Below are positions 45,440-56,850 of a stretch of 64,000 nt of DNA, one piece after another; position 1 is the first letter of the stretch, and every line of letters starts with the position of its first letter. Below the pieces are notes generated by a model, which saw nothing but the letters and a program-made list of their open reading frames with translations, was not told the DNA's origin and searched no databases. The DNA is from Bilabrum cf. latius (taxonomy: Eukaryota; Bigyra: Bicosoecida; Bigyra; Bicosoecida), in the NCBI GenBank assembly GCA_965178125.1, contig OZ237746.1, positions 434,001 through 498,000 of the forward strand, read 5' to 3'. A program made the translations under genes and the position numbers.

Positions 45440-48400
45440 ATGGACGCTATACCTGTGGTTCAACGTCCAAGCGCACCTGCAATAGATCATGCCATCTCTG
45501 TTGATGAAATGGTTCGGGAGGCAACTTGCACGAATGGTGTCGTCGTGGTTTGTGGGGCGGTCGCTGTCATCGCGGTGCTTTCGACTGCCACCACGATAAT
45601 CACGAATAGGAGGTACGATGATAACATCATTCGAGGGGCTGACCGCGCATACTCTGTAGATTATATGATGCCTTATTTCGTAGGGCTCAATGATACGACA
45701 GAGTCGCCTCATGCGACCGAGGGCAGCCACGCATTCGGCCTGTTGGCATCGCAGTTTGCCATCGGCATTATTTCCACGGCAATTATGGCAAGCAGTCTCA
45801 CAGCATGTGTCATTTTTATTGCATTAGTAGCAGGAGAGTGCTCTAAAGACAGCCATGTGGGCTCTAAAGGCCGCCATGTGGCTGGCTGGAGGCCGTGCGA
45901 CCTGTCTGCCTGGAACCGTCACTCCATCGTCACTGTCCTCCTCGCACTGCTATCCGTCGCTATCACATGCGAGGCGTACTACCAGTACATTCCAGCTGAG
46001 GACCAGCCGGGCATCTTCGGCACTGGTCCCATCCCAGTGTCCGGCATGCACATCACCAACATCATTCCGTTCATCTGGAAGGTTGCGGCTGCCGCCATCT
46101 CCCCGGTTGGTGTGACGATTGGGCTCTCGATCTCGCTGGAGGACACGGACCAGATGCCATTGGAGGCGTTCTTGACGACGTGTGTGGTCGTCGCCCTCGC
46201 AACTGTCATTGCTGTCATCATCGGGGCCACCACGGCGGAAGATCCCAAGGTCGAGTATGGCCTTAAGCGCAGCAGGGTCTTCTGGATCGTCGTGTCGGTG
46301 CTGGGTGTCGGCCTATGCGCTGCGCTGACCAACGCTGCAATCTCCATCAGCAAGCTGGGACTGGCGTAGGGCACGGCATCTCTGGGCCTCTCCGCACTCA
46401 GCGACATCGGCCGGCTGGGGACAGGTGCGAGCAGCACCAGGTACGGCAGCAGCGGAGGGCTCCGGCTCCGGCTCAACAGCAGCGCTGCCACTGCCAGTGG
46501 AAGCACTGACTGGCTCTCTGGTGACAACGATAGCGTTGCACTTCTTAGTAGCGGTCTGGACGTATCTTCACAAATGTTAGGTACGAATGGCAGGCCACTT
46601 GCGAGCCTTGCTTTGCTGCGTCTGGCGAGCCTCACAGAGTAGTTGCGGCCCACTGGCATTCGCTCGTACGACCCCTTAGCAATCCTGCAACACCACGCGG
46701 ATCGTTTGGAGGCTGAGCAGGGACTCAATGCGCGCTAGGCCCTATATGCTCTATCGCCGCTGGCCAACGGAGTGGCGCTGACGGAGGACAACAACTGGTG
46801 CCTTTACTACGCTGCACAGATGGACACGCAAGCAGCGCTAGCCATGCGGAGCCACCTTCAGTCCAACGGATCTCTCCCAGTCAACCTGATGACCAGCCAA
46901 GGAAGAGAACTAACTCCAAGTGCATCCGGTTCATCGCAGCAAGTGGAGGTCCTGCGAGCGCTGCGGAATGCCAGTGTCAGCGCCAGTGACGCAAGCATGC
47001 GTCAGGCGTTCTACGGCGACATGCCCGCCCCGACCACGCACGTGTTCTGGGCGATCGCGTCGCTTCCGCTCGGAATGATGCTTCAGGTGAACCTCGCCGT
47101 GTTTGTTGTGCTGGTGCTGCTTACACCAAGTACGGGCATGGATGAAACTATCAAAACGTCCAGCAATGAGTTCCGGGCGTGGCTGCTCGAACGCACCAGA
47201 ACTCGATCCAAGCGGCATCTCGGGCGCGCGCGCACAGCGGAGCCATTGGCAGGCAATTGCGTGACGTGCGGAATGGCAGATGATAACTGTGTCGAGTTCA
47301 AGCACTGGCTGTGTTCTACATCAGCATGTTGTTGGATCTGCTAGTGTCAGTGCTGGAGCGGCTGCTCGGCGTGTAGTCCTTCGTCGGCACGGTCTAAGAA
47401 CCTGATAATGCGTTTGGAGCGAAAGCAGATGCGAAGGCGCTCAACATCTGGATCTTCACAGAAGCACAGCAGATCACTGCCTTCTCAAAACGGTGCTGCT
47501 GTCATTGATGCACCTGCCCTGTTGAGAACTGCCGCTTTTCATGAAGTATCATCCGTTGCAGCGAGCGCCGTAGGTTGTTGCCCGCGAGGCCACGGCTAGT
47601 CAAAAGCTGGAGCATTCGACGGCGCGTTTCCTTGCTGTGGCACGCAATAGGGAGAATCCAGTGATTGGTAGCGCAATCAACACGCAGCCGCATCTGCCCT
47701 GGTGCAGGCCAGTATGCGTCGTGCTGCCACAGTCGCCATGTATTTGAAAGGGCTGGCCGTACTAATATTCTTTGAGATGCTGGCTGGTGGACGGATCAAA
47801 TCGAGGGTTAGGATGGAGCCACCAAGACTGTGTGCTTGCGCCTACAGCCGTATCGCTGGCATGGATGGGCTCTGGGATCAGTGCACGGAGGAGCAGCAGT
47901 CTGCTAGCATTGATGATCTCTTGGGCTCGTTTGCGATGGGAGCGATTTCGACAGGGATCACCCGTCACTTGTCTACCCGAATCATATTTGTCGTGCTTCG
48001 TATCATGCTCGTGTATTGTGTGTTCGTGTATGCCCGCTAGATGCGGGATCTAGAGCGGGCCGTGGACATGTCTGAGATGTAGAAAGCCGCGCTGCAGTCG
48101 AGGGTGCGGTTCCTGTCGCACGAGTGCAGGGTGCCTCTGAACTCGGTGGTACTGGGTCTGGATTTCTGCCAGGAGGGAGCCAAGGCGGCTCGACAAGCAT
48201 TGGAGGCGATGCATCGGACGGGCGCGTCCCCAAACTCTGGCAGTCCTGGCTCGCTGGATTAGGACGGTGGAGACAGCAGCGCACTCAAGAAGCGACGGTA
48301 GTCTGTGCCTCGCCGATAGGCCTCCTTTCAGGTAACTTCACGTTCCAAACGACGAGGGTCGTTCGTTGAAATGCAGAGGTGTGGCAGTGAGAAAAACATC

Positions 48401-51241
48401 GTGGACGGAAAGACAAAAGCGATCTTGTCTAGTACATCTCGAGAGAGCTTACCGCTCGAACGTCGGAGACGGTAGTCTGGAATTGGCAGTACTGTGTGCA
48501 GCTTGAAAGCAATGAAGCTGCTGCAGGAGGCTGTGGGTCTCTTCGACGACACGCTGCCCTCGCTCGAGGCAGCCACAGAGGCAATGCAGACCACCTTCAA
48601 CGACGTGCTCGACCTGCAGCACATCGAGACCGGTAGTCTGAAGATCCGCAAGAAGGCCACGAGGCTGCTGCCTTCCTGCCTGCTAGATACACGTAAGACC
48701 TTTGAGGCCCAGGCAGAGCGCAACCACACGGGGCTAGTCCTGGCTGACTTGCATCCAGCCAGCGGCATGCCGATGGAGTGTGACCCAGTGCGGGTGAGAG
48801 GAGCTCTTGGAAACTTCGTGTCGAATGCACTGAGGTGGACCGATGCGGACACTAGCGATACGAACAACGAAGGTGGCGGCTCAGTGGTGATCGGCAGCTC
48901 AGTGGTGCCTCCGCACCTGTGGGACGAAACAGACTGGCAAAAGGCTGTGTCCACTGTTGGCAAAAAGCTTTGCAGCCGCATGCAGGCAATCTTAGTGACA
49001 GACAGGACACATTCCATGGCAGATGCACCGCAGGATAGCCACACGCAAGCTGGATCGAAAAATGGAGATGGCTGCCAATCCAGTGGTCGCAGTCTCCCAG
49101 ATGACTCCGACAGCAGCGGCGACAACGCGAGCAGCAGTGGTCAGAGCAGCTGGACCGGGACTACGTCTTCGCAGGGCAAATGTGTGAAAGCTTCGCGTGT
49201 CATGCCTCTGCCGTCCGCGCCCATTAGCTTCGGCGCACTGTCTACGCGTAGGCTGCGAGCGTCTGGTGATTCCAGCGGAGCAGGGTCAACCGATGTTGAT
49301 ACCTCCATTGCAGATCCACGCTGTACGCGTCGCAGCACGTCTCACCAGGACCCGCCTCCGCAGTCGGACTCCATAGATCTCCCAGCCGCCCACTGCATCC
49401 GCTTGGGTACTTCTCCCCCGTCGCTTGGTAGTCCAGGCACACCACACAAGGGTCGACAGTGCGATGTGACTGACACGTGCTCTGTCGCGCAGATCGCCCC
49501 AGACACTGTCAGCAACTATGATGACATGGTCGAGATGTACGAGGCGTAGAATCAGTCAGGTTCCACTGTATATGGTGACTCAGGTGCCCTGGATTCAGGT
49601 GTCAGACATAGCACCGCGATAAAGCCCAGTTCTCAGGCAAGGACAAGCGCGAATGTAGGCGCTAATCATCCCTTGAAAAAGCACGACAGCGATCCGTTCA
49701 GCGGTGCAGGCACCTGCACCGAGAGGCCTGAGATTCAGCTCGTCTCTGCCGATGCGCCCGGCGGGGACGACGACCGCCGGCCCTCCGCTCCATCTGGCTC
49801 TGACACAAATGATGTAGCGGCTCCTGTTGCTGAGCTCTCCCAAAGTGGCACTGGTAGAACCGCGAAGAGCGGGAGCCGTAGTGGATCTGGTTCTGTAGCT
49901 GCTACAGATATGCCAGTGTGCCTGTGGGTGTTCGACCAGGGCCCCGGCATCGACCGGTCTGCCTGGGGCCAGGTCTTCACGTCCTTCGAGACGCTGCACT
50001 CGGGCATCCTCACGGCGGAGGGGCAGGGGTCCGGGCTGGGGCTGGCCATCACTGCGACCGTGATGAAGATGCACGGGGGCTGTGTGGGCTTCAGCTCCAT
50101 GCCTGGTGTGGGCAGCGTTTTCTTCCTGTGGACAACCATGGACGTGATCAGCGGCACCCATTATCGCAGCCAAGGGAGTGCGTCGAGCCAGACGAGTCGA
50201 ATCAGTGGTCGAGGTGGAGGGGACGGGCAGATTCCCCAGGAGCTGCTAGAGCCGAGCCAAGCTGAGCCCAATCACGACGATCATCATCATCGTGCCCTTG
50301 GCAGCTTCTTGGACGACAACGCTACCGTGTCGAGTTGCGCCGGGGGTAACGTTCTCAATCGTGAGTTGGCGAGGCCAGATTCGTCTGGCTCGCTGCTAGA
50401 GGCGGCTGGCGGCCTAGCTGCTGGCCGAGGCAAGGAACGTACAGGTGACGTGAAGCTGTTGGGAGCAGGTACTGACAAACCAGAAAGTCTTGCTGGCAAT
50501 TTAGAACCTAGACTTGCTGCTGAGCCCGATGTGAGCACATTTGCTGGGATAGGTGCTCTGTGTGCTGCCGAGCCCTAGGTTGAAAGCTTGAGCAAGCGGT
50601 CTTTTCGCAAGCCAGAACGTGGCGCTGTTTTCAGAGCAGATGTACCGGAGTATCCGGCCAGTGCAGGAGTGGCGCAGGCAACAAGCATGGGCTCTAGCTC
50701 CGGACCGAAACAGGCATCCAAAAAGCGTAGAGTGGTGCGGAGGAAAGCCAAGAACAATCAGTTAACTGCGCCTAGCACAGCAACATCAGCCCAAGCTCGA
50801 CCGAGATAGATGGTTGTCCTTGTAGTGGACGACAGCCGCACCAACAGGCTCTTCCTATCACGCATGGTGCGATCTGCCGATCGATCCATTCAGGTGCTGC
50901 AGGCTAGCGATGGGCAGGAGGGGCTGGATGTGCTCAAGCAGAGAGCCCAGCAGATGGGAGATCAGGCCCACGGTCTTGCTGCCGACCTGGTGCTGCTGGA
51001 CTTCTCCATGCCTCGCATGTCCGGGCCCGAGATGGCGCGGGCCATGCGGGAGGACAGCGACAGCCGTATCAGCGGGGTGCCGATCGTGGGTGTGACGGGC
51101 AACGCGCTGCCCGAGGACCAGGCGTTGTTCCGGAGGTGCGGGGCGCAGGACGTGCTGCTGAAGCCGGTGCGGCGGGCACAGGTGGGTGAGGCGCTGGAGC
51201 GAGTGGAAAGGCTGCAGCGGGCACTTCGTGCATTGCGATGA
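45440..51241 (+). CDS. hybrid membrane histidine kinase HK2
   Basis: One frame of 1,933 aa from ATG to TGA, crossed by about twenty TAG and no TAA or TGA. Same plan as HK1. Hydrophobic segments include GVVVVCGAVAVIAVLS, FWIVVSVLGVGLCAALT, MLQVNLAVFVVLVLL and IIFVVLRIMLVYCVFVYA around an extracytosolic sensor region. A Cys-rich stretch (CSTSACCWIC) lies at about residues 628-637. HisKA is FLSHECRVPLNSVVLG (His about 894), N-box GNFVSNALRWT (about 1125), then about 345 inserted residues before DQGPGID (about 1499) and GSGLGL. The receiver runs from about 1791 (VVLVVDDSR, Asp about 1854 in LLDFSMPRMSG, LLKPV). Three TAG/CAG exchanges with HK1 define UAG as Gln. It faces E2 convergently, as HK1 faces E3 and E1. 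Confidence 0.92.
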
Positions 51242-51755
51242 GTAATGAGATCCCTAGATTCCGAATTTCGGATTCCCGATGCTTGGACTGAATGCAATTT
51301 AAGCGCTAAGGACTAGCGTAACGAAATCCAAAATATGGATGCATTAGCATGTTGGCCCTAGTAGCAAGCAATTCATGGTCGATCCGAATTTCGGGGAGAT
51401 TCCGAACTGGATCTATAGGGTCCCAAAGGACTGCCAGACGAACTGATGCTTTAAACGTTGTCCGTTTGGATCAGAAAGCACTGCAGCACCGAGTCGTGCC
51501 AACGATGCAACCTCGTCAGTGTGTACCCGTGAAGCAAAATCCAGCAGCCGTGTAGCAACATTCAGCATCCATGAAGCAAAACTAACCCACACAGTGGGCA
51601 GCTCAAGTCATGCAGTCGCGCTCATAAGAGTCTTGAACCCGAGGCGCTTGTACCTCGCAGGTACTGGCCTAGAGTGTCTCTCACGAAAATCGTACCCTGC
51701 ATGCCATTGAAGAGAATGGACGCGATACCACTCTGTCCAAGGTAGATGATCACAT
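51242..51755. other. convergent spacer between HK2 and E2
   Basis: No gene is supported. The palindrome CCGAATTTCGG occurs twice (near 51262 and 51381), each followed by a GATTCC-like run; meaning unknown. The sequence is not similar to the HK1-side spacer, so the two modules have diverged or broken differently here. Confidence 0.4.
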
Positions 51756-54211
51756 TTAGGGCTCCTGGAAACTGATGCCCTTCAAATGGCAGAAGCCTGG
51801 CAGCTCATCGGCACCCCTTGGTTGCACAGCCTTGCTCAGCGCTTCCCAATGCGGTGGGCACGGGATATCGTTCCCATCACCTGCTTGCACGAACGTCGCA
51901 GTCGGTGTCTTCTCTGGTGGGGTGACTGCAATCGCAGCGGTGATGTAGGCGTGAATGGCCAGGTCCGCCATATCAGGTGATCCAATCAGTGCCACAGACT
52001 CTCCAAATTTATTCGCACACCCTTCCAGAGTGACCTGCCGCGCGGCGGGAGGGCTAAGAGGGAAGGTACTACCTCTTAGGCTACTCAAAGCTGCTTTACC
52101 CGATGCTGCTCCGCCTGCAGAGAGTGTTGTTTGGAAGCGAGGACGAGACACGCTGGCATGAACCTCGTTGCATTTCCCATAGCACTTGCATTGCGCTTGC
52201 GACGTGCACAGGTGCTCCTTCTGCAGGACGCGGTAGACGTTGTGCGCGACCTGCACGCCTTTGTCGGGGTACGTGCGTAGGCCCATCAGCACTGGCACGA
52301 AAGCAATGAGCATGCCTTGCCCGGCCACGTGGTCAATGTGGTGGTGATTGGACACACGCTTGGCTTCCTTGCCACCCACCAGCAGTCTCGCGGCACCAAG
52401 CATGTTTGCGAAACGATCGGAGTTCATCTCAGCACCGAGTGCGTTATACATCCACTGCATGTACTGAGCTTTCGCGGAGTTGGTTGCGTCTTGCTCTTCT
52501 GCAGGTGTCTACGCCCCTGCACCACTACTTGGACCTCCGTCCTAGCCTAGGACGGCAGATTCTTGATCCTTGCGAACCCATCGCTGTATGTCAACTCCCC
52601 AGACGAGACCGTTGGCCCTGTAGTTGTTGGTCAAGGCACTCGTATCCCAAGGGCTGCCTCCTCTTGTCTACGCACTCGGCTTCTCTGGCTTTTGTTGCTT
52701 AGGCTCTGCCTAGGACGGACCCAGCGCGTACACCCCTTTGAGACAGTCAACGATGGCCTGATCGCTATCTGCATTGGAATCTCCGCACCACCGACCGTCG
52801 AACGCCCCACCATCCATCCTGCTCTGCAAGACAGCCTAGTAGGCAGCGAGAAACAGTTTTGCCAAAATCGTGAGGGCCTTGGAGCCATGCTGATCTTGCG
52901 AGCGTCTTGGCGGTGGCAAATGTCCGTGTATCCCGGCGTTAGTTCCTGCCGCACCCCGAACATCTCCACGACATCCGAGTAGGAATCGAGTAGGCGGCCA
53001 TTTAGGTCTCCTTTTACTGTCATATCTGCTGTTAGAACGACCAGTCGGTCGGTTTTCCGGAGTGTCTGCACCGCTTCTACTGGTGACATGGAGTGGGTAT
53101 CCCCTTGCTTTGGTTTTGATGATCCACCACCTGCGACCTCAGGAGCTTCTTGGCCACTCTTGTCGTCTCCAGATCCAGTTTCTCCGCTTGTGTCTGCTCG
53201 GGCAGAGCTACTGGTAGATCCAGAGACTGGTGACTTCCCGCTGCCTGGTCCACCTGGACCCCCCCCACCTTGTGGTTCAGACCCCCTGTCAGACGGAGAT
53301 GATCCCCCCTCGCCACCGGAAACCATGCTTTTGACGCGGTCATCAACGCGCTTTCGAAGTTTCTCCTGGATCTCCTTGATCTTGGTGTTGTCAAAACCAT
53401 CCTTGAACTTCCGATTCTGCTAGGAAGACACGTACATGACGCTGGCCTGCGTCTGTGGACTCAGATCGCCGGATTCGAGGAAGCGCGGGAGCTCCGTAAA
53501 GGCCCTCGGCAGCTGCTCGTCCCTGTCGACTTTCTTAGGCTTCTCCCACCCAAACATGGCATGCTCCTGGAGAATGGCAGCGAGGTCACTGTAGTCTTCC
53601 ACAGCTCTTAGCGCGGTTTCGTCACGGACGCCGGCACTCTGCCTCACTAGAGCTTTCTGAATCCCAGCTTGAGTAATAGGGCCACCCCAAGGCGTATTCG
53701 GGATGTACAGGGCTGGTAGTTCGCACGTTGCGACCGCATGCGTAGTATCTCTAGCTGTTGCGACCTAGTACACAAGGGCAAATCGGTTGTTCTGGCTGCG
53801 ACATTGACACATCAGGTTGACGCACACTTCAGGGTAGTCCTTGCAGAGATCGTCTTTCCTCAAAGGTATAGTCGGAACGCTTGAATCATGCTTGATACTC
53901 TCCTTGATGACCTCTCCGCGCAATTCCAGGCTATTTACCTCAGCGACACCCTTGATGTCGTTCATATCACTTACAAAGATCTCCAAGGATGCAGTTAGTA
54001 CACCAGTTGCATCAGAAAGCGGGCCAGTGCTTGTATGCGACAGCCTGTACGCTCCGTTGGCTGCCAAAAGTCGCTACACTTTGCGCTCCCTTTGGCGCAA
54101 GCGAACAGAGGCTGCAAATTCGCCTCCGGCGTTCTGCTATACGCTTAGCATGCCGTCAGAAGCTTGACACAGTCCAATAAATATAAGTTGTACCACCACA
54201 ATCAAACACAT
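51756..54211 (-). pseudogene. secreted protein E2, single-base frameshift
   Basis: Homologue of E1 on the minus strand: signal peptide MCLIVVVQLIFIGLCQASDG, Cys motif LCKDYPEVCVNLMCQC, the LTADMTVKGDLNGRLLDSY block and the final LIAFVPVLMGLRTYP block with CTSQAQCKC. Near 52884 one base is missing relative to E1 (GCTCCAAGG against GCTCACAAGG), shifting the frame. Downstream, the shifted frame remains open for over 1.1 kb and stays homologous to E1, ending in TAA 51758-51756 at the same place E1 ends in TGA. So it is either a very recent pseudogene or an assembly error. The E1 minisatellite is absent. A TAG here aligns with CAG in E1 and a CAG here aligns with TAG in E1. The first codons upstream of this Met are out of frame with E1, which supports the chosen start. 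Confidence 0.8.
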
Positions 54212-54342
54212 TAGCTTAGCAGTCCGGGTTTGTAGTGGAGCCAGTTCGCCACATGATGGTTCCGTCGAACGTCGCCGCCGGCGGCGCGGCGCCGCCACAT
54301 AGGCCATACTCCACTATTTGCATCTTTTGAGCAACGCCAGCA
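54212..54342. promoter_or_regulatory. divergent promoter region between E2 and ANK C
   Basis: 131 bp separate the E2 start (minus) from the ANK C start (plus), the same arrangement as between E1 and ANK A. The CCACTATTTGCATC block just before ANK C is kept upstream of ANK D too, although the E gene is absent there. A shared control element is possible but not shown. Confidence 0.5.
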
Positions 54343-56104
54343 ATGAGCAGCCCTCCGACTGACGCCAGCGTGTTTTTGGATGAACTCGCTACCCTGAGGG
54401 GGCCAAGGAATGGATTTATGAAACGGTACATATCACTGTTTAAGAGCAGTGGGTTCTGGCAACGATACGATGCGTGCAGATTGCTGCCATGTCCATACGC
54501 GAGATGTTTTCCCGATACCGAGCCATTATCGATCCTGTACGATAGGCCGGCGACTGTTGAGAATGTGAGCTGGTGCCCAGGTGTGCTGGACTGACTATTT
54601 GTTTGCACGAATCGTATGCCATCAGTAGTGTGGTACTTGTGTTTTAATCAGCACAGGTTTTGGGATACGTCTTTTTCACGAATGGCTACGAATGTCCAAA
54701 TCTTCACTAGGTACGACAGGTCGTTCCGGACAGAGTGTTGTCGGCACGCAGCGATGTGAGAAACGCGGTTGCGGCTCGCTGGGACCCCTTGTATCGCCAA
54801 CTGCAGCATTGATCATCTCGTTTGGCTTCGTTCCACCTTCGAGTTGCTTGTCGGTGCTCGGCACGCAGCTCGGGCTGACGGTGGTCCACGGTGCTGCCTA
54901 CCAAGGGTACTTCAGATCCCTGCGCGGTCTCCAGCGCATCGGCTTGCTGCACAACGACCGCACAGGATCCGTGTGCGACAAGGAGCAGGGCAGTCCGCTG
55001 GAGGGGAAAGGCGAGTTCGGGCGGCATCGGCTGCGTCGTTGGCTGGAATCGAGCGAGGCAGCCAAGCTAAATGAAAGGTTGGAAACGAGGGTTTCAGAGT
55101 ATCTCAATCGCAGCTATAGAGAACCCTCGCATTGCCCTGGCATCCCTCTAGCTGATACCCCCTTGCATTTGGTGATGTATCGTACCAACTTGTGCAGTGG
55201 CCAGCAGTAGATCAACGCCTTCGCCTGCATGGCTCTCCTTCTCCGATCAGGAGGTGACCTCACGGCTGTGAACGACCTCGGGTACACGCCGTTGAAGCAC
55301 GCTTCCGCTGAGCTCAAGGAGATGCTGGAGGACGTGAAGCACGACTCCATGGCCTGCCTGAGGCGCATGCTGGAGCGGCTGCCCCCTCACATGGCTAGGG
55401 CGTGCGCGTGGCACGGCAGGGGGCATGACGTGATACGGTTCCGGCGGGCGCACGAGGCGCAGCGGGACGCTCGGATGGTGCATCGAGCGGCGAGGGAGGG
55501 CAGGCCACTGGAGCTGGGGAAGCGGCTGCGGGTGGGTTGGTGGGCGGGAGGGGCGTGGTTGCTTGGTGGGAATGGGTCGCCAGGTGCGGGCCTGAGTCCG
55601 CTTGCGTGCGCGGTGCAGCAGGGGCATGTGGAGTGCGCGAGCGTGCTGCTGGGGGCGTGGAAGCGGGGGCATGGGAGGGTTGTGTTTGGATCACCTGCGA
55701 AGGTTGGCGGTGCGTTGATCGGTCGGCGGGGCTGGGATGGTATGATGGACGGGATACTTGACGCGATCCGCAGCGGGGTACAAGCGGGTGTGTGCTAGGG
55801 TGGTGGCCGGGTCGAAGGTAAGGAGGACGAGGGCCGTGTGGCCCATGCGTTGGTGGAGGGGAGGGCGTGGTGGGGCGGGGACAGGGAAAGGGAGGAAGGA
55901 GACAAGGTCGGCGGCAAGGCGGTGTGCGGGGGTGTGAGTGTGACTAGCAGTGGGAATGCAAGTGAGGATGACACGGGGAATGGCCGTGGCAGCAGTGATC
56001 GCCTAGTATACTTGAATGGGCGAGCAGCGCAGCTCGAGCGGGAGCTCGCCGAGGTCCGGTCGGAAATAGCACTTGCTAAGGCTGGATTAAGTCGAGACAG
56101 CTGA
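54343..56104 (+). CDS. ankyrin-repeat protein, copy C
   Basis: Exons 54343-54564 and 54869-56104, with a 304-bp intron (GTGAGC ... GCACGCAG), give 485 aa ending in TGA. Units: LGLTVVHGAAYQG, TPLHLVMYR, GGDLTAVNDLGYTPLKHAS, LSPLACAVQQGHVECA. The C-terminal coiled coil is LERELAEVRSEIALAKAG, different in sequence from copies A and B. TAG at 55208 (SGQQ-TAG-INAF) aligns with CAG in A, B and D. In this copy the intron has diverged and carries TGA where other copies are open, which argues that the segment is non-coding in all of them. Confidence 0.78.
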
Positions 56105-56850
56105 GGTACATGGTGCAGCGTCTGCAGGTGTCTGGAAGTTTTGTTTGTCAATCGAGCTTTGGTGGCTTTGAGTATGGCGCCGCGCAGCGATTGCTTCAGT
56201 TGGTTCCGTTTCGCCGAGGAAACAGAGCGCTGATGGAGGGCGAGGAACGCAGCCTCTGTCCGCACGGATCTCCAGCACCCTGTCCAAGCCTGGCCCTGCA
56301 TGCTCGCTTGCAGTGCCATGCATCGCATTGGGTCGACCAGGTGCTTCCCGTATGCTTGTTGCAGCAACACCTTCCCCGGCCAATGCCACCGACTGCCAGT
56401 GTGCCGAAAAGCCGGAAGCAGCTGCAAGCATCTCTTGAGATTGCATGCCCTAGAAATACAGCGCAGTGAAGAGGCAATCTTCGCATGTCAACCGTGTCCT
56501 ACGAACGAGTCGCATGTGCCGATCGAAGCGATCGCTCTGCTGGCTCTGATCTGGGCCGCCGAGCAAGGCTCGAGGGGCGCTCATCGGAGGACTCAGGCTC
56601 AGGCTGCGAGCGCCCTTTTGCCTCGACGACTGTCCCACCGGCCCGGCGAAGTTTGATGGGTGGCGATCAATCGAGACTGGGCATCGGCCGGTCCAGCGAG
56701 GACTCGGCAGATGTTCAAGAGGGGGGGGGGGCGGTCTCACCGGATACGAGGCTCGTCCGGAGTCGCGCGCGGGCGTTTGGCCACTGGCACGCTGCAAGGC
56801 TGGGCATCCTGCCCCTCCACTATTTGCATCACTTCAGAGCAACGCTAGCA
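56105..56850. other. spacer between ANK C and ANK D
   Basis: The first ~110 bp (to about 56215) match the sequence downstream of ANK D. The rest shows no supported gene. Immediately before ANK D, CACTATTTGCATCACTTC preserves the first bases upstream of an E gene, so D was copied together with the start of its former divergent partner. Confidence 0.55.

Noticed and set aside
50810-51241. Stand-alone response regulator gene
   Set aside because: The frame is continuous with the upstream kinase through a UAG, and the same fusion is seen in HK1.
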